A DNA stretch of 64,000 nt from Acuticoccus sp039034015 (GCA_039034015.1 JBCCBM010000002.1:310001-374000); one strand, 5' to 3'; shown: positions 22,934-32,926, counted from the first letter of the stretch. A program made the numbers and translations. Notes: a model not told the origin generated them from the sequence alone.

Positions 22934-24670
22934 TCAGGCCGCGGTGAGCTGCATGCGCGAAAGTTTTGCGTAAAGCCCGTTGTCGGCCATCAGGGTGGTG
23001 TGGGTGCCGACCTCTGCCACCTCGCCGCGATCAAGGACGATGATCCGGTCCGCCGCCTCCACCGTGGACAGGCGGTGGGCTATGACGAGCGTGGTGCGAT
23101 CGCGCGAAAGGGCGGTGAGGGCAGCGCGCACAACCGCCTCCGATTCCGCGTCGAGCGCGCTTGTCGCCTCATCCAAAAGCAGGATCGGTGCGTCCTTCAA
23201 GAAGGCGCGGGCAAGGGCAATGCGCTGCCGCTCCCCGCCGGAAAAGCGCCCGCCGGCGACGCCAACCGGGCTGTCATACCCCTCCGGCGCGCGGGTGATG
23301 AAATCGTGCGCGCCGGCCGATTGTGCCGCGGCGATGATCTCGGCCTCAGTGGCGCCAGGGCGGCCAAGGGCAATGTTGGCGCGCACCGTGTCGTCAAACA
23401 GCATCACGTCTTGGGTGACGAGGGCAACCCGCGCGCGAAGACTGTCCAGCGTGACGGCGCCCACATCCTCCCCGCCGATGCGCACCGCGCCTTGGGTGGG
23501 GTCATAAAACCGCGCGATGAGGTTGAAGACGGTTGATTTGCCCGCCCCGCTGCGGCCCACGATGGCGGTGGTCTTGCCCGCCGGCGCCTCGAAGGAGACC
23601 GATTTTAACGCAGGCGCCCCGCCGGCATAGGCAAATGTCACCCCCTCAAGCCGCACGGGGTCGGCGGCGAAGGTGGCCGCGCGCGCGGCCGGCCGGTCGC
23701 TGATGGTGGGGGGCGTGTCGAGGATCGTGTAGACGCGGATCAGCGCGGCCGAGGCCTCTTGGATCACCACGTGGAGGTTGGAAAGGTTGCGCATTGGCTG
23801 CCCCGCGAGGAGGAGCGCGCCCAAAAAGCCGGTGAACTCGCCAATGGTGCTGGAGCCGGACAGGATGCGCCAGCCAATGACGACGAGGATCGCAGTCACC
23901 GCCGCGCCGCCCAAGAATTCGAGGATCGGCTCGGTGCGCGCCTTTTGGAGGGCGCCGCGCAGGGCAAGGGCGCGCAGGGCCTCAAAGAGGGCGGCCGCGC
24001 GCATCTTTGCGTAGGCCTCCAGGCGGAAGGATTTGATAACGCGCGCGGCCTCCAGCGTTTCGGCGGCAACGCCGGCCATAGCGCCGGTTTCCTCCTGCGC
24101 GCGGCGGGAGATGCGTTTCATCCGCTTGCCGATCCTTGCAATTGGGGCAAGCGCGAGGGGGATGATCACCATCGCAATCAGCGAGAGCACCCAATCAAGG
24201 TAAATCATCGCGATGAGAAGGCCGAGCATCGTCACCCCATCGCGGATGAGGTGGCTGATGACCCGGGCGACCCCTTCGCGGATGTAGCGCACATCGGTGG
24301 TGAAGCGCTGGGCCCAGGTGGCGCCGGAGTGGGCCGCGATTTGGGAAAGGTCGGCCGCGATGAGGTGGGCGTAAAGCCGCTGTTGCACGTCGCACTCCAC
24401 GCGGGTGACGACGCGCTGGGTGGCCGCCACCTGGATGTAGAGCGACAGCCCCTTCAGCGCTGCGGCAAGGAGGATGATGAAGGGGAGGGTCTGGATCGCC
24501 CACCAGTCTTTTTCATCAAAGGAATCAAAGGCCCAATTGATGAGAAGCGGGTAAAGGCTGGTGGAGCCCGCGACCAGGATGATGGCGCCGAGCGCCAAAA
24601 CCAGCTTCCAGCGATATTGATAAAGATGCTCGGACCAGAAGCGGCGGATGAGGGAGGGGCGTCTCTTCAC
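22934..24670 (-). CDS. ABC transporter, fused permease/ATPase (MsbA-like exporter)
   Basis: A 578-residue half-transporter with six transmembrane helices (about 20-310) and a C-terminal ATPase. The ATPase has Walker A GRSGAGKST, signature FSGGERQRIALARA, Walker B ILLLDEATSALD and the H-loop VIAHRLST. It probably works as a homodimer; lipid or drug substrates are typical of the family. The start is a GTG at 24670 that overlaps the thiolase stop by 4 nt (GTGA), preferred over the open extension inside the thiolase gene. The coupling to a thiolase is unusual but gives no clue to substrate. Confidence 0.88.
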   Translation of the reverse strand: MKRRPSLIRRFWSEHLYQYRWKLVLALGAIILVAGSTSLYPLLINWAFDSFDEKDWWAIQTLPFIILLAAALKGLSLYIQVAATQRVVTRVECDVQQRLYAHLIAADLSQIAAHSGATWAQRFTTDVRYIREGVARVISHLIRDGVTMLGLLIAMIYLDWVLSLIAMVIIPLALAPIARIGKRMKRISRRAQEETGAMAGVAAETLEAARVIKSFRLEAYAKMRAAALFEALRALALRGALQKARTEPILEFLGGAAVTAILVVIGWRILSGSSTIGEFTGFLGALLLAGQPMRNLSNLHVVIQEASAALIRVYTILDTPPTISDRPAARAATFAADPVRLEGVTFAYAGGAPALKSVSFEAPAGKTTAIVGRSGAGKSTVFNLIARFYDPTQGAVRIGGEDVGAVTLDSLRARVALVTQDVMLFDDTVRANIALGRPGATEAEIIAAAQSAGAHDFITRAPEGYDSPVGVAGGRFSGGERQRIALARAFLKDAPILLLDEATSALDAESEAVVRAALTALSRDRTTLVIAHRLSTVEAADRIIVLDRGEVAEVGTHTTLMADNGLYAKLSRMQLTAA

Positions 24671-25863
24671 GGGGCGGCGAGCCGCATCGCAATCCCCTGG
24701 CCAACGCCGATGCACATGGTGCAAAGGGCGCGGTCCCCCAGACCATCTTCAATGTCGATGGCGGCCGTGCCCACAAGCCGCGCGCCGGACATGCCAAGCG
24801 GATGGCCAAGGGCGATGGCACCGCCGTGGCGGTTCACGTGGGGCGCATCATCGGGGATTTTTAGCGCGCGCAAGACGGCGAGCGCTTGCGCGGCGAAGGC
24901 TTCGTTGAGTTCGACGATGGGGATGTCGGCTGCGCGTTCGCCGGTGCGGGCGAGGAGCTTTTCGCTCGCCGGGGCAGGGCCCATCCCCATGATGCGGGGG
25001 GGAACGCCGATTGTGGCACAGCCCGTCACCCGCGCCATGGGGGAAAGGCCGAAGCGGGCGAGGGCGGCTTTTGAGGCCAGAAGCAGCGCGGCGGCGCCAT
25101 CGTTGACGCCCGATGCGTTGCCCGCCGTCACCGAGCCGCCCTCGCGGAACGGGGTGCCGAGTTTGCCGAGTTTTTCGATCGTCGTGGCGCGGGGGTGTTC
25201 GTCCGCCTCCACCACGAGGGGGTCGCCTTTGCGCTGGGGGATTTTTATCGGGGTGATTTCGCGGGCGCGGCGGGCAGCGCTTGCGGCGGCGCGGTCTTGG
25301 CTGCGCAGCGCAAACGCGTCCTGGTCGGTGCGGCTGATGGCAAAATCTTCGGCAACGTTTTCCGCGGTTTCGGGCATCGAATGGGTGCCGTGGAGGCCGT
25401 CCATCTTGGGGTGGACGAAGCGCCAGCCGATGGTGGTGTCAAAGATTTCTGCCGCGCGGGAGAACGGTGCGGCGGCCTTTGGCATGACGAACGGCGCGCG
25501 GGACATGGATTCAACGCCGCCCGCGATCACAAGGTCGGCCTCGCCGGTGGCAATCATGCGCGCGGCGATGGCGACCGCGTCCATGCCCGAGCCGCAAAGC
25601 CGGTTCACGGTCGTACCGGGGACGGTGGTGGGAAGTCCGGAGAGGAGCACGGCCATGCGCGCCACGTTCCGGTTGTCCTCCCCCGCCTGGTTGGCGCAGC
25701 CGAGGATCACCTCATCCACAGCCGCAAAGTCGACGTTGGGGTGGCGCGCCATGAGGGCTTTTATGGGCGTTGCGGCCAAATCATCGGCGCGGACGCTGGA
25801 CAATGCGCCCCCGTACCGGCCGATGGGCGTGCGGACGGTGGAGACGATGAAAGCGTCGCTCAT
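24667..25863 (-). CDS. pcaF: Acetyl-CoA acyltransferase, probably 3-oxoadipyl-CoA thiolase
   Basis: A 398-residue thiolase II. The nucleophilic cysteine is in VNRLCGSGMDA (about residue 90). The C-terminal motifs NRHGGAIALGHPLG (His) and LCTMCIGVGQG (second Cys) are intact. Segments such as RADDLAATPIKALM and GCANQAGEDNRNVARMA match the PcaF/PaaJ group that cleaves 3-oxoadipyl-CoA to succinyl-CoA and acetyl-CoA. No other beta-ketoadipate gene is in the window, so the specificity is inferred and a general acetyl-CoA acetyltransferase is possible. Confidence 0.8.
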   Translation of the reverse strand: MSDAFIVSTVRTPIGRYGGALSSVRADDLAATPIKALMARHPNVDFAAVDEVILGCANQAGEDNRNVARMAVLLSGLPTTVPGTTVNRLCGSGMDAVAIAARMIATGEADLVIAGGVESMSRAPFVMPKAAAPFSRAAEIFDTTIGWRFVHPKMDGLHGTHSMPETAENVAEDFAISRTDQDAFALRSQDRAAASAARRAREITPIKIPQRKGDPLVVEADEHPRATTIEKLGKLGTPFREGGSVTAGNASGVNDGAAALLLASKAALARFGLSPMARVTGCATIGVPPRIMGMGPAPASEKLLARTGERAADIPIVELNEAFAAQALAVLRALKIPDDAPHVNRHGGAIALGHPLGMSGARLVGTAAIDIEDGLGDRALCTMCIGVGQGIAMRLAAP

Positions 25864-25987
25864 TTAACGTCCCTTTCAGGGATAGTTTGCCAGGCAAAGA
25901 AGTTCTTGCCGCTTTGCGGTCGGAGCCATACTCTTTATGGCGCTCGAAGCGAAGAGCGAGTGAACGGTTCGCGCGAAGGGGGTTCCC

Positions 25988-26080
25988 ATGGCACGGATTC
26001 TTCAGACCCGGTTTGCCGGTGCACTGTCTTTGGCCGCCGCGATGGCCTTTGTTCTCGCAGTCAGTTTTGGGATGTTTTAG
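25988..26080 (+). CDS. Candidate 30-residue single-helix membrane peptide
   Basis: A short ORF (MARILQTRFAGA... ending SFGMF). It has two Arg near the N-terminus followed by about 18 hydrophobic residues, a typical small membrane protein shape. An AAGGGGG ribosome-binding site sits 5 nt before the ATG. It overlaps the stop codon of the convergent ychF gene by 4 nt. There is no homologue I recognise; chance is possible given its length. Confidence 0.35.
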   Translation: MARILQTRFAGALSLAAAMAFVLAVSFGMF

Positions 26081-27174
26081 GTATTAAACTTGAAGAGGAG
26101 CACGTCGCCGTCTTTGACGACGTACTCCTTGCCTTCGTCGCGCGCTTTGCCGGCGTCCTTGGCGGGCACCTCACCGCCGAGATCGACAAAGTCGTCGTAG
26201 GCGATGGTTTGGGCGCGGATGAAGCCGCGCTCAAAGTCGGTGTGGATGACGCCCGCCGCCTGGGGCGCGCGGCTGCCCCCGCGCACGGTCCAAGCCCGCG
26301 CCTCCTTCGGCCCCGCGGTGAAGAAAGTGATGAGGTCCAAAAGCCCGTAGCCGGCGCGGATCAGACGGTCGAGCCCCGGCTCCTCAAGGCCAAGGGTTTC
26401 CAAAAACTCGGCCTGCTCCTCGGCGTCGAGCATCGCAATTTCTGCCTCGATGCCGGCCGAAATCATCACTGAGGCGGCGCCTTGGTCGGCCGCAAAGCGC
26501 GCGGCTTGTTCGGAAAGGGCGTTGCCGGTGGCGGCGGACGCTTCGTCGACATTGAGGACGTAGAGAACCGGCTTTGATGTCAGGAGGTTGAGCGCTTTGA
26601 AGGCGGCGCTGTCTTCCTTTGACACATCAAGCTCGCGCGCAGGGCGGCCGCTTTGCAAAAGCTCGAGCACCGCGTCCATGAGGGCAACGGTGGCCTTGGC
26701 GTCTGCGTCGCCGGACTGGGCCTTTTTGCGCAGCGGGACGACGCGGCGTTCTAAACTCTCAAGGTCGGCCAGCATCAGCTCGGTGTCGATGGTGGCGGCA
26801 TCCTCCACGGGGTCGACGGCGCCGGCGACGTGGGTGATGTCATCGTCCTCAAAACAGCGCAGGACGTGGGCGATGGCGTCCACCTCGCGGATGTTGGCGA
26901 GGAACTGGTTGCCAAGACCCTCCCCCTTGGACGCGCCTTTGACGAGGCCGGCAATGTCCACAAAGGTGAGGCGGGTGGGGACGACGTTGGCCGATTTTGC
27001 AATGCCGGCGATCCGCGACAGGCGCGGGTCGGGCACGGCGACATCACCGGTGTTGGGCTCGATGGTGCAAAACGGGTAGTTGGCCGCCTGGGCCGCCGCC
27101 GTCTTGGTGAGCGCATTGAAGAGCGTCGACTTGCCAACGTTGGGCAGGCCGACAATCCCGCATTTGAAACCCAT
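26077..27174 (-). CDS. ychF: Ribosome-associated redox-regulated ATPase YchF
   Basis: A 365-residue Obg-family P-loop protein. G1 is GLPNVGKSTLFNAL, G3 is DIAGLVKGASKGEG, and the G4 position reads NVDE instead of NKxD, the hallmark of ATP preference in YchF. The C-terminal TGS domain ends with DVLLFKFN. Full length. It is 6 nt downstream of pth on the same strand; the pth-ychF pairing is common in alphaproteobacteria. It binds ribosomes and takes part in stress and translation control. Confidence 0.96.
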   Translation of the reverse strand: MGFKCGIVGLPNVGKSTLFNALTKTAAAQAANYPFCTIEPNTGDVAVPDPRLSRIAGIAKSANVVPTRLTFVDIAGLVKGASKGEGLGNQFLANIREVDAIAHVLRCFEDDDITHVAGAVDPVEDAATIDTELMLADLESLERRVVPLRKKAQSGDADAKATVALMDAVLELLQSGRPARELDVSKEDSAAFKALNLLTSKPVLYVLNVDEASAATGNALSEQAARFAADQGAASVMISAGIEAEIAMLDAEEQAEFLETLGLEEPGLDRLIRAGYGLLDLITFFTAGPKEARAWTVRGGSRAPQAAGVIHTDFERGFIRAQTIAYDDFVDLGGEVPAKDAGKARDEGKEYVVKDGDVLLFKFNT

Positions 27175-27180
27175 GGGACG

Positions 27181-27864
27181 CTATTTTCGAAGGAGTGAGG
27201 ACAGAACCGCAAAGGGCGTCTTTTCCGCCCGCCGTTCAAGGGGTTTTTGTGGCGCAGCGGCCGGTGGTGCCATGGGGCGCGCCGCCGGCGCCCGGCCGCC
27301 CACGCGAAGGTGCACCTTTGAGGCGTAGGCGGCATCCTCGCCACGGGCGAGGAGGGGCGCTTCCTCCGCGATTGCCGTGAGGAGGGGGTCCAGCCAATCC
27401 TCATCGCTGCGGGCAAAATCGTGGAGCACGTAGGCGGGGACGAGCTCTTTGCGGCCGGGGTGGCCAACGCCAATCCGAAGGCGCCGATAGCCGTCGCGCA
27501 TGTGGGCGGTGATGGATTTGAGGCCGTTGTGGCCGCCGGTGCCGCCGCCGATCTTCATGCGGAATTTGCCGGGGGCAAGGTCAATCTCATCGTGGGCGAT
27601 CACGATGTCGGTGAGACCGACCTTGTAGAACCGCGCGGCTTCGGAGACCGCACGGCCGGACTCGTTCATGAACGTTGTGGGTTTGAGGAACATCACCCGT
27701 TGATCGAGGATGGTGGCCTCGGCGACAAAACTTTGAAATTTTTTCCGCCAAGGCCCGCCAGACCAGCGATCGTGCATGCGATCGACGGCCATAAAACCCA
27801 CATTGTGGCGATTGTTGGCGTAGCTTGCGCCAGGGTTCCCGAGGCCGACAATGAGTTTCAGCAT
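27181..27864 (-). CDS. pth: Peptidyl-tRNA hydrolase
   Basis: 227 residues. It releases peptides from peptidyl-tRNA that has dropped off ribosomes. The N-terminus has VGLGNPGASYANNRHNVGF with the catalytic His, then FLKPTTFMNESG, IAHDEIDLAPGKFRMK and GGHNGLKSI, all Pth signatures. The C-terminal tail of about 35 residues is rich in Ala/Pro/Arg and longer than in the minimal enzyme, as often seen in Rhizobiales. Between rplY (19 nt) and ychF (6 nt), in a translation-related operon. Confidence 0.96.
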   Translation of the reverse strand: MLKLIVGLGNPGASYANNRHNVGFMAVDRMHDRWSGGPWRKKFQSFVAEATILDQRVMFLKPTTFMNESGRAVSEAARFYKVGLTDIVIAHDEIDLAPGKFRMKIGGGTGGHNGLKSITAHMRDGYRRLRIGVGHPGRKELVPAYVLHDFARSDEDWLDPLLTAIAEEAPLLARGEDAAYASKVHLRVGGRAPAARPMAPPAAAPQKPLERRAEKTPFAVLSSLLRK

Positions 27865-27883
27865 AGGCCGGCCTCGGGGCGCA

Positions 27884-28522
27884 TCAGGTTTCGCTCTCTT
27901 CGCCGATCACCTCAGTGTCTGCCGCCTCCGGCGCGTCTGCCTCGGTGACCTCCGCAACGGGGGCGGTGATGGACGCGATGGGGAAGGGCTCGTCCGACTG
28001 GCTCATGAGGGTGACGCCATCGGGCACCTTGATGTCGGCGCTGGTGAGGGTGTCGCCCACCTCTTTGCCGGCGACGCTAACATCCAGCGAATCGGGGATT
28101 TTTGTCGCCGGGGCCTCCACCGAAACGGTGAATTCAGCAACGGACAGGACGCCGCCGGAGCCAAGACCCGGCGCTTTGTCTTCGTCGATGAAGGAGAGCG
28201 GCACGTCCACCGTCACGCGCGAAGAGGCCGACACGCGCAAAAAGTCGATGTGGACGAGGCGGTCCGTCACCGGGTGGCGCTGATAGTCGCGCGCGAGGGC
28301 CTGCAGGCTCTTGCCGCCGGCGGTGATTTGCCAGACGTTGGTCAGGAAGCCGCCGCTGTGAAGCGCGAGGGTCATTTCTTTCTCCGGCACCGCAATCGCG
28401 ATCGGAGCTTGATTGTCGCCGTAGATCACGGCGGGAATATGCCCGGTTCGTCGAAGTGCGCGCGCGGCCCCCTTGCCCGTCCGTTCGCGCACGTCGGCGT
28501 CGAGCGTGAAGCCGTCAGCCAT
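27884..28522 (-). CDS. rplY: 50S ribosomal protein L25 (CTC-type)
   Basis: A 212-residue two-domain L25/CTC protein that binds 5S rRNA. The N-terminal domain has RTGKGAARALRRTGHIPAV and VIYGDN, and the middle part has VTDRLVHIDFLRV. The beta-barrel TL5 domain (about 100-190) is followed by an acidic tail (TEVIGEESET), usual for alphaproteobacterial forms. First gene of the rplY-pth-ychF operon. The 124 bp upstream separates it from the RND pump gene on the same strand. Confidence 0.95.
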   Translation of the reverse strand: MADGFTLDADVRERTGKGAARALRRTGHIPAVIYGDNQAPIAIAVPEKEMTLALHSGGFLTNVWQITAGGKSLQALARDYQRHPVTDRLVHIDFLRVSASSRVTVDVPLSFIDEDKAPGLGSGGVLSVAEFTVSVEAPATKIPDSLDVSVAGKEVGDTLTSADIKVPDGVTLMSQSDEPFPIASITAPVAEVTEADAPEAADTEVIGEESET

Positions 28523-28646
28523 CGTGGTTCTCCATGGGTGTTTGTCGCCGACGGGACCCGCCAGCGTCCGCGCACAGTTGCGCGTTCCCGCCTCCAGGGG
28601 TGCGGGACACGGCTATCTACGGGACGCTGCGCGTTGTGACAACCCG

Positions 28647-31600
28647 TCACGCCGGATCGGGCGGGGCCGGGGCAAAGCGCCCGCCCGTGAGCCGCCGCAG
28701 CGCCACATAAAACACCGGGGTGAAAAAGAGCCCGAAGATCGTGACGCCAAGCATGCCGGAAAAGACCGCCGTGCCGAGCGAAACGCGCATTTCTGCCCCA
28801 GGCCCCGTTGCCACCACCAGCGGCACCACACCGAGGATGAACGAGAATGCCGTCATCATGATGGGCCGCAGGCGGAGGCGGCACGCCTCGGCCACCGCGT
28901 CCACCAGCGCTTCGCCTCGCTCCTCCGCCTGTTTGGCAAACTCGACGATGAGGATCGCATTCTTCGCCGCAAGGCCGACCAGCACCACAAGGCCGATTTG
29001 GGTGAGGATGTTGTTGTCGAGCCCGCGCACGGTCACCCCCACGAGGGCGGCGAAAACGCTGAGCGGGACAATCAAGATGATCGCAAAGGGGAGCACCCAG
29101 CTTTCATACTGCGCCGACAGCGCCAGGAACGCGAAGAGCACGGAAAGGCCGAAGATGAAGACCGCCAAGTTGCCGGTGTTGCGCTCCTGAAAGGCGAGCT
29201 CGGTCCAGGCGAATGTGATCCCAGGTGGCATCACGCTTTCGGCCACCTCTTCCATCGCAATCAGCGCGTCGCCGGTGGAGGTGCCGGGCGCCGCGTTCCC
29301 CTGGACGGGGACGGAGACGAACATGTTGTAGCGCTGGACAAGGGCGGGCCCCGTCACGTCGCGCACGGAGACGAGGGTGCCCAGCGGCACCAGTGCGCCG
29401 GACGCGGAGCGCACCTTGAGGCGCTGAATGTCCCGCACGTCGGATCGGAAGTCGGCATCGGCTTGGGCAACGACCCGGGTGGGCCGGCCGTTGAACTGCG
29501 CATCGTTCACGTACGCGGTGCCAAGGTTGATGGCGAGCGCGTCAAAAATGTTGGGGAGCGGCACGTTCAGCATGCGCGCCTTGTCCCGCTCGATTTCCAG
29601 GAAATACTGCGGGGATGAGGTGGACGAGGTGGTGAAGACGCCCGTCAGCCCCGGCCGCTGGCTTGCCGCGCCCATCACCTGGAAGGCGGTGGCAAGGACG
29701 CGGTTCATGTCGTCGCCATTGCGCTCCTGAAGCTGCATTTTGAAGCCGCCGCCGGTGCCGATCCCCCGCACCGAGGGCGGCGGAATGGCGATGATGAAGG
29801 CTTCTTCGATGCTCTGGAGGCGCCCAAAGAGGCTGCCGATGATGGCGTTTGCGCTTTGCCCGGCCGCCAGCCGATCGGGGAAGGGGTCGAAGGCGGCAAA
29901 CACCACCGCAGCGTTTGACGCGTTGGTGAAGGTGGCGCCGGAAAAGCCGGCGAAGGCCACAGCGTTCATGACGCCGGGCGTTTCAAGGATGATGTCGGAC
30001 GCGCGGCGGGCGACCGCATCGGTGCGGGAGAGCGCGGCGCCATCGGGAAGGTTGATGACGACAATGGCGTACCCCTGGTCCATCTGCGGAATGAAACCCT
30101 GGGGCGTGTCGCGAAGGAGCTGCACCGTGCCGGCCACCAAGACGCCAAAGACGCCAATCATGACAAGCAAGGTGATCCAGCGCCCGACGAGGAGCCGCAC
30201 CAGGCCCGCATAGGCGCTGGCGAGCGCGTCAAACCCGCGGTTGAACGCGCCGGAGAGCGCGCCGCCCACCTTGGCAAGGGGCCCGCGCGGCGTTGTGCCA
30301 TGGGGTTTGAGCAAGATGGCGGCGAGTGCGGGGGACAGGGTGAGCGAGTTGATGGATGAAATGGCGGTGGCGACCGCAATTGTGATCGCGAACTGCAAGT
30401 AAAACTGGCCCGAGATGCCGGGGATGAAGGCGGTCGGCACAAAGACTGCGATCAACACCACCGATGTGGCGATGATGGCGGTGCCCACCTCATCCATCGT
30501 GCGGTGGCTGGCCGCGCGCGGATCAAGCCCCTCGGCAATGTTGCGCTCGGCGTTTTCAACAACCACGATCGCATCGTCCACCACAATGCCGATTGCCAAA
30601 ACAAGGGCAAACAGTGTGAGCATGTTGAGCGAAAAGCCGAACGCCAACAGGACAGCAAATGTGCCGATCAGAGACACCGGGATCGCAATCACTGGGATCA
30701 GCGCGCTGCGCCACGACTGCAAAAAGACCAGGATGACGATGACGACCAACGCTGTTGCCTCAAACAGCGTTTGATAAACTTGGTCGATGGATTCGGCGAT
30801 GAATTCGGTCGGGTTGTAAACAATATCGAAGGCGAGCCCGGGAGGGAAATTCTCCGAAAGGCGCGCCATTGTCTCTTGGATTTCCGCAGCGGCGCCCAAA
30901 GCGTTGGTGCCGGGGCGCTGGAAGATTGCAAGGGCCACCGCCGGCTTGTTGTTGAGATAAGAGTTGGTGATGTAATCCTGGGCGCCAAGTTCAATCCGCG
31001 CGACGTTCTGGAGCTGGATCAACCGCCCGTCATCGGTGGATTTGACGATCACGTAGCGAAAGTCCCGCGCGCTGTCGAAGCGGCCTTGGCTTGTGACGGT
31101 GTATTGGAAGGCGTTGCCCGCAGGCTCCGGCGGCGCGCCGATTTGCCCGCCTGACAGCTGGACGTTTTGGGCGCGAAGGGCGGCCACCACATCGCTCGCA
31201 GTCATGTCGTAGGCCGCCAGGCGGTCGGGGTCGAGCCAGATGCGGATCGCAAAGCGCCGCTCACCAAAAATGATGAGATCGCCCACCCCGTCGAGCCGCA
31301 TCAACACGTCGCGCACGTTGGTGCGCGCGTAGTTGGACACGTAAAGCTGGTCAAAGCTGTCGTCGGGCGAGAGCATGTGCACGACCATCATGAGGTCGGG
31401 CGAGGACTTGAGCGTGGTGACGCCAAGGCGGCGCACCTCTTCGGGGAGCCGCGCCTCGGCAATCGCGACGCGGTTTTGCACCAACACTTGCGCAGCATCC
31501 AAGTCGGTGCCCAGCGCAAACGTGATGGTGAGCGCCATCGCCCCGTCGGCCGTGGAGTAGGAAGACATATAAAGCATGCCCTCAACGCCGTTGATCTCCT

Positions 31601-31805
31601 CCTCCAGCGGCGTTGCGACGGTGCGCGCCACCGTCTCCGCGTCCGCGCCCGGATAGGCGGCGCGCACCACAATGGTGGGCGGGGCAACCTCTGGATACTG
31701 CGCGACGGGGAGCTGCGTGTAGGCAATTGCGCCGGCAAGCACCAGGACGATGGAAAGGACGCTCGCAAAGATCGGATGGTCGACGAAAAAGTGGGTGAAG
31801 CGCAT
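28647..31805 (-). CDS. RND multidrug efflux transporter (HAE1 family, AcrB/MexB-like)
   Basis: A 1052-residue inner-membrane proton-driven pump. The N-terminus MRFTHFFVDHPIFASVLSIV is a typical HAE1 start. Twelve transmembrane helices and two large periplasmic loops are present. The proton-relay DD lies in GIVVDDAIVVVENAER, and LSAQYESWVLPFAI is the conserved helix near the C-terminal half. It forms a pair with the membrane fusion protein upstream, sharing one base at stop/start (TAATG). No outer-membrane channel gene follows, so a TolC-type protein must come from elsewhere. Substrate range is unknown. Confidence 0.93.
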   Translation of the reverse strand: MRFTHFFVDHPIFASVLSIVLVLAGAIAYTQLPVAQYPEVAPPTIVVRAAYPGADAETVARTVATPLEEEINGVEGMLYMSSYSTADGAMALTITFALGTDLDAAQVLVQNRVAIAEARLPEEVRRLGVTTLKSSPDLMMVVHMLSPDDSFDQLYVSNYARTNVRDVLMRLDGVGDLIIFGERRFAIRIWLDPDRLAAYDMTASDVVAALRAQNVQLSGGQIGAPPEPAGNAFQYTVTSQGRFDSARDFRYVIVKSTDDGRLIQLQNVARIELGAQDYITNSYLNNKPAVALAIFQRPGTNALGAAAEIQETMARLSENFPPGLAFDIVYNPTEFIAESIDQVYQTLFEATALVVIVILVFLQSWRSALIPVIAIPVSLIGTFAVLLAFGFSLNMLTLFALVLAIGIVVDDAIVVVENAERNIAEGLDPRAASHRTMDEVGTAIIATSVVLIAVFVPTAFIPGISGQFYLQFAITIAVATAISSINSLTLSPALAAILLKPHGTTPRGPLAKVGGALSGAFNRGFDALASAYAGLVRLLVGRWITLLVMIGVFGVLVAGTVQLLRDTPQGFIPQMDQGYAIVVINLPDGAALSRTDAVARRASDIILETPGVMNAVAFAGFSGATFTNASNAAVVFAAFDPFPDRLAAGQSANAIIGSLFGRLQSIEEAFIIAIPPPSVRGIGTGGGFKMQLQERNGDDMNRVLATAFQVMGAASQRPGLTGVFTTSSTSSPQYFLEIERDKARMLNVPLPNIFDALAINLGTAYVNDAQFNGRPTRVVAQADADFRSDVRDIQRLKVRSASGALVPLGTLVSVRDVTGPALVQRYNMFVSVPVQGNAAPGTSTGDALIAMEEVAESVMPPGITFAWTELAFQERNTGNLAVFIFGLSVLFAFLALSAQYESWVLPFAIILIVPLSVFAALVGVTVRGLDNNILTQIGLVVLVGLAAKNAILIVEFAKQAEERGEALVDAVAEACRLRLRPIMMTAFSFILGVVPLVVATGPGAEMRVSLGTAVFSGMLGVTIFGLFFTPVFYVALRRLTGGRFAPAPPDPA

Positions 31806-32926
31806 TATTGCCCCTCCGCCTCAGGCGGCAGTTCCACGCGGGTGGGCGCAACCGTCACGCCCGGGCGAACGCGCGACAGGCCGTTGATGACAATGGTCTC
31901 ATCGCCGGAAAGGCCGGAGCGGATCACGCGGTAGCCATAAATGCGCGGGCCGGGGCGCACGGGGATGGCGCTCACCGTGTTGTTGTCACCCAGCGCGTAG
32001 ACGATGCGGCGGTTCTGGTCCGACGCGACCGCCTCGTCGGGCACCAAAACGCCCTGATAGGGGAGGGAGGCGGGCACGTTGATCCGGCCGAACATCCCTG
32101 GCTGCATGATGAAATCAGGGTTGTCGAACCGGGCGCGCACGCGAACGGTGCCGGAGGCGTCGTCCACCCGGTTTTCGGCAAAGTCGAGCACACCCTCAAA
32201 AGGCCCGTCGCGCTCATCCGCCAGGCGCACGCGGACGGGAAGGTTGCCGGCGCCGGTCTGGAGTTCACGGTCCATCGCCCGCGCGTCGCGGGAATAGGCA
32301 AGGAGGGAGCGCTCATCGATATCGAAGTAAAACTCGATGGGGTCGAGGGAGACGATGGTGGTGAGCACGGTGTCATCGGCGCGCACAAGGTTGCCGGCCG
32401 ACACGCGGTTGCGGTCAATCCGCCCCGCGATGGGCGCGGTCACCTCGGTGAATTCCATGTCGAGTTCGGCGCGGTTTTTGGCCGCCGTCACCGCGTCAAG
32501 GTTGGCTTGGGCGGCCAAAAGCTCGCGCCGCCGCTCATCGAGCGTTGCGGTGGGGACGGTGCCGCGTCGGGCAAGCTCCTCCGCCCGGTCGAACTGGGTT
32601 TGGGCAAAGTTGAGCGTTGCCTCAGCGGTGCGAAGGCCGGCCTCCGCCTCGTCAAGCGCGGCGCGGAAGGGGCGCTTGTCGATGGTGTAGAGCTTTGTGC
32701 CGGCGTCCACCAAGGCCCCATCGCGAAAGTGGACGGCGTCCAGATAGCCGCCGACGCGCGCGCGGATGGCGACATCGTCCACCGCGCCAAAGCGGCCGAC
32801 AAACTCATCATCCTCCACAATTTCGCGCACGACGGGGCTGGCCACTGTGACCGTCGGGGCCTGTTGCGCGAAGGCCGGCGCCAACCCTGCCAGCGACCAG
32901 AGGAGCAAGGAGAAGACTGTGCGCAT
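31805..32926 (-). CDS. RND efflux periplasmic adaptor (membrane fusion protein)
   Basis: 373 residues with a signal peptide ending GLAPAFAQ. The biotinyl-lipoyl-like hairpin begins with FVGRFGAVDDVAIRARVGGYLDAVHF and is followed by a coiled-coil segment (about 90-150) and ITAPIAGRIDR-type sequence (VTAPIAGRIDRNRVSAGNLV). The beta-barrel part contains the PGMFGRINVP segment. It is the AcrA/MexA-type partner of the downstream pump. The start at 32926 is set by the signal peptide; the frame extends 63 nt further without a better start. Confidence 0.92.
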   Translation of the reverse strand: MRTVFSLLLWSLAGLAPAFAQQAPTVTVASPVVREIVEDDEFVGRFGAVDDVAIRARVGGYLDAVHFRDGALVDAGTKLYTIDKRPFRAALDEAEAGLRTAEATLNFAQTQFDRAEELARRGTVPTATLDERRRELLAAQANLDAVTAAKNRAELDMEFTEVTAPIAGRIDRNRVSAGNLVRADDTVLTTIVSLDPIEFYFDIDERSLLAYSRDARAMDRELQTGAGNLPVRVRLADERDGPFEGVLDFAENRVDDASGTVRVRARFDNPDFIMQPGMFGRINVPASLPYQGVLVPDEAVASDQNRRIVYALGDNNTVSAIPVRPGPRIYGYRVIRSGLSGDETIVINGLSRVRPGVTVAPTRVELPPEAEGQ

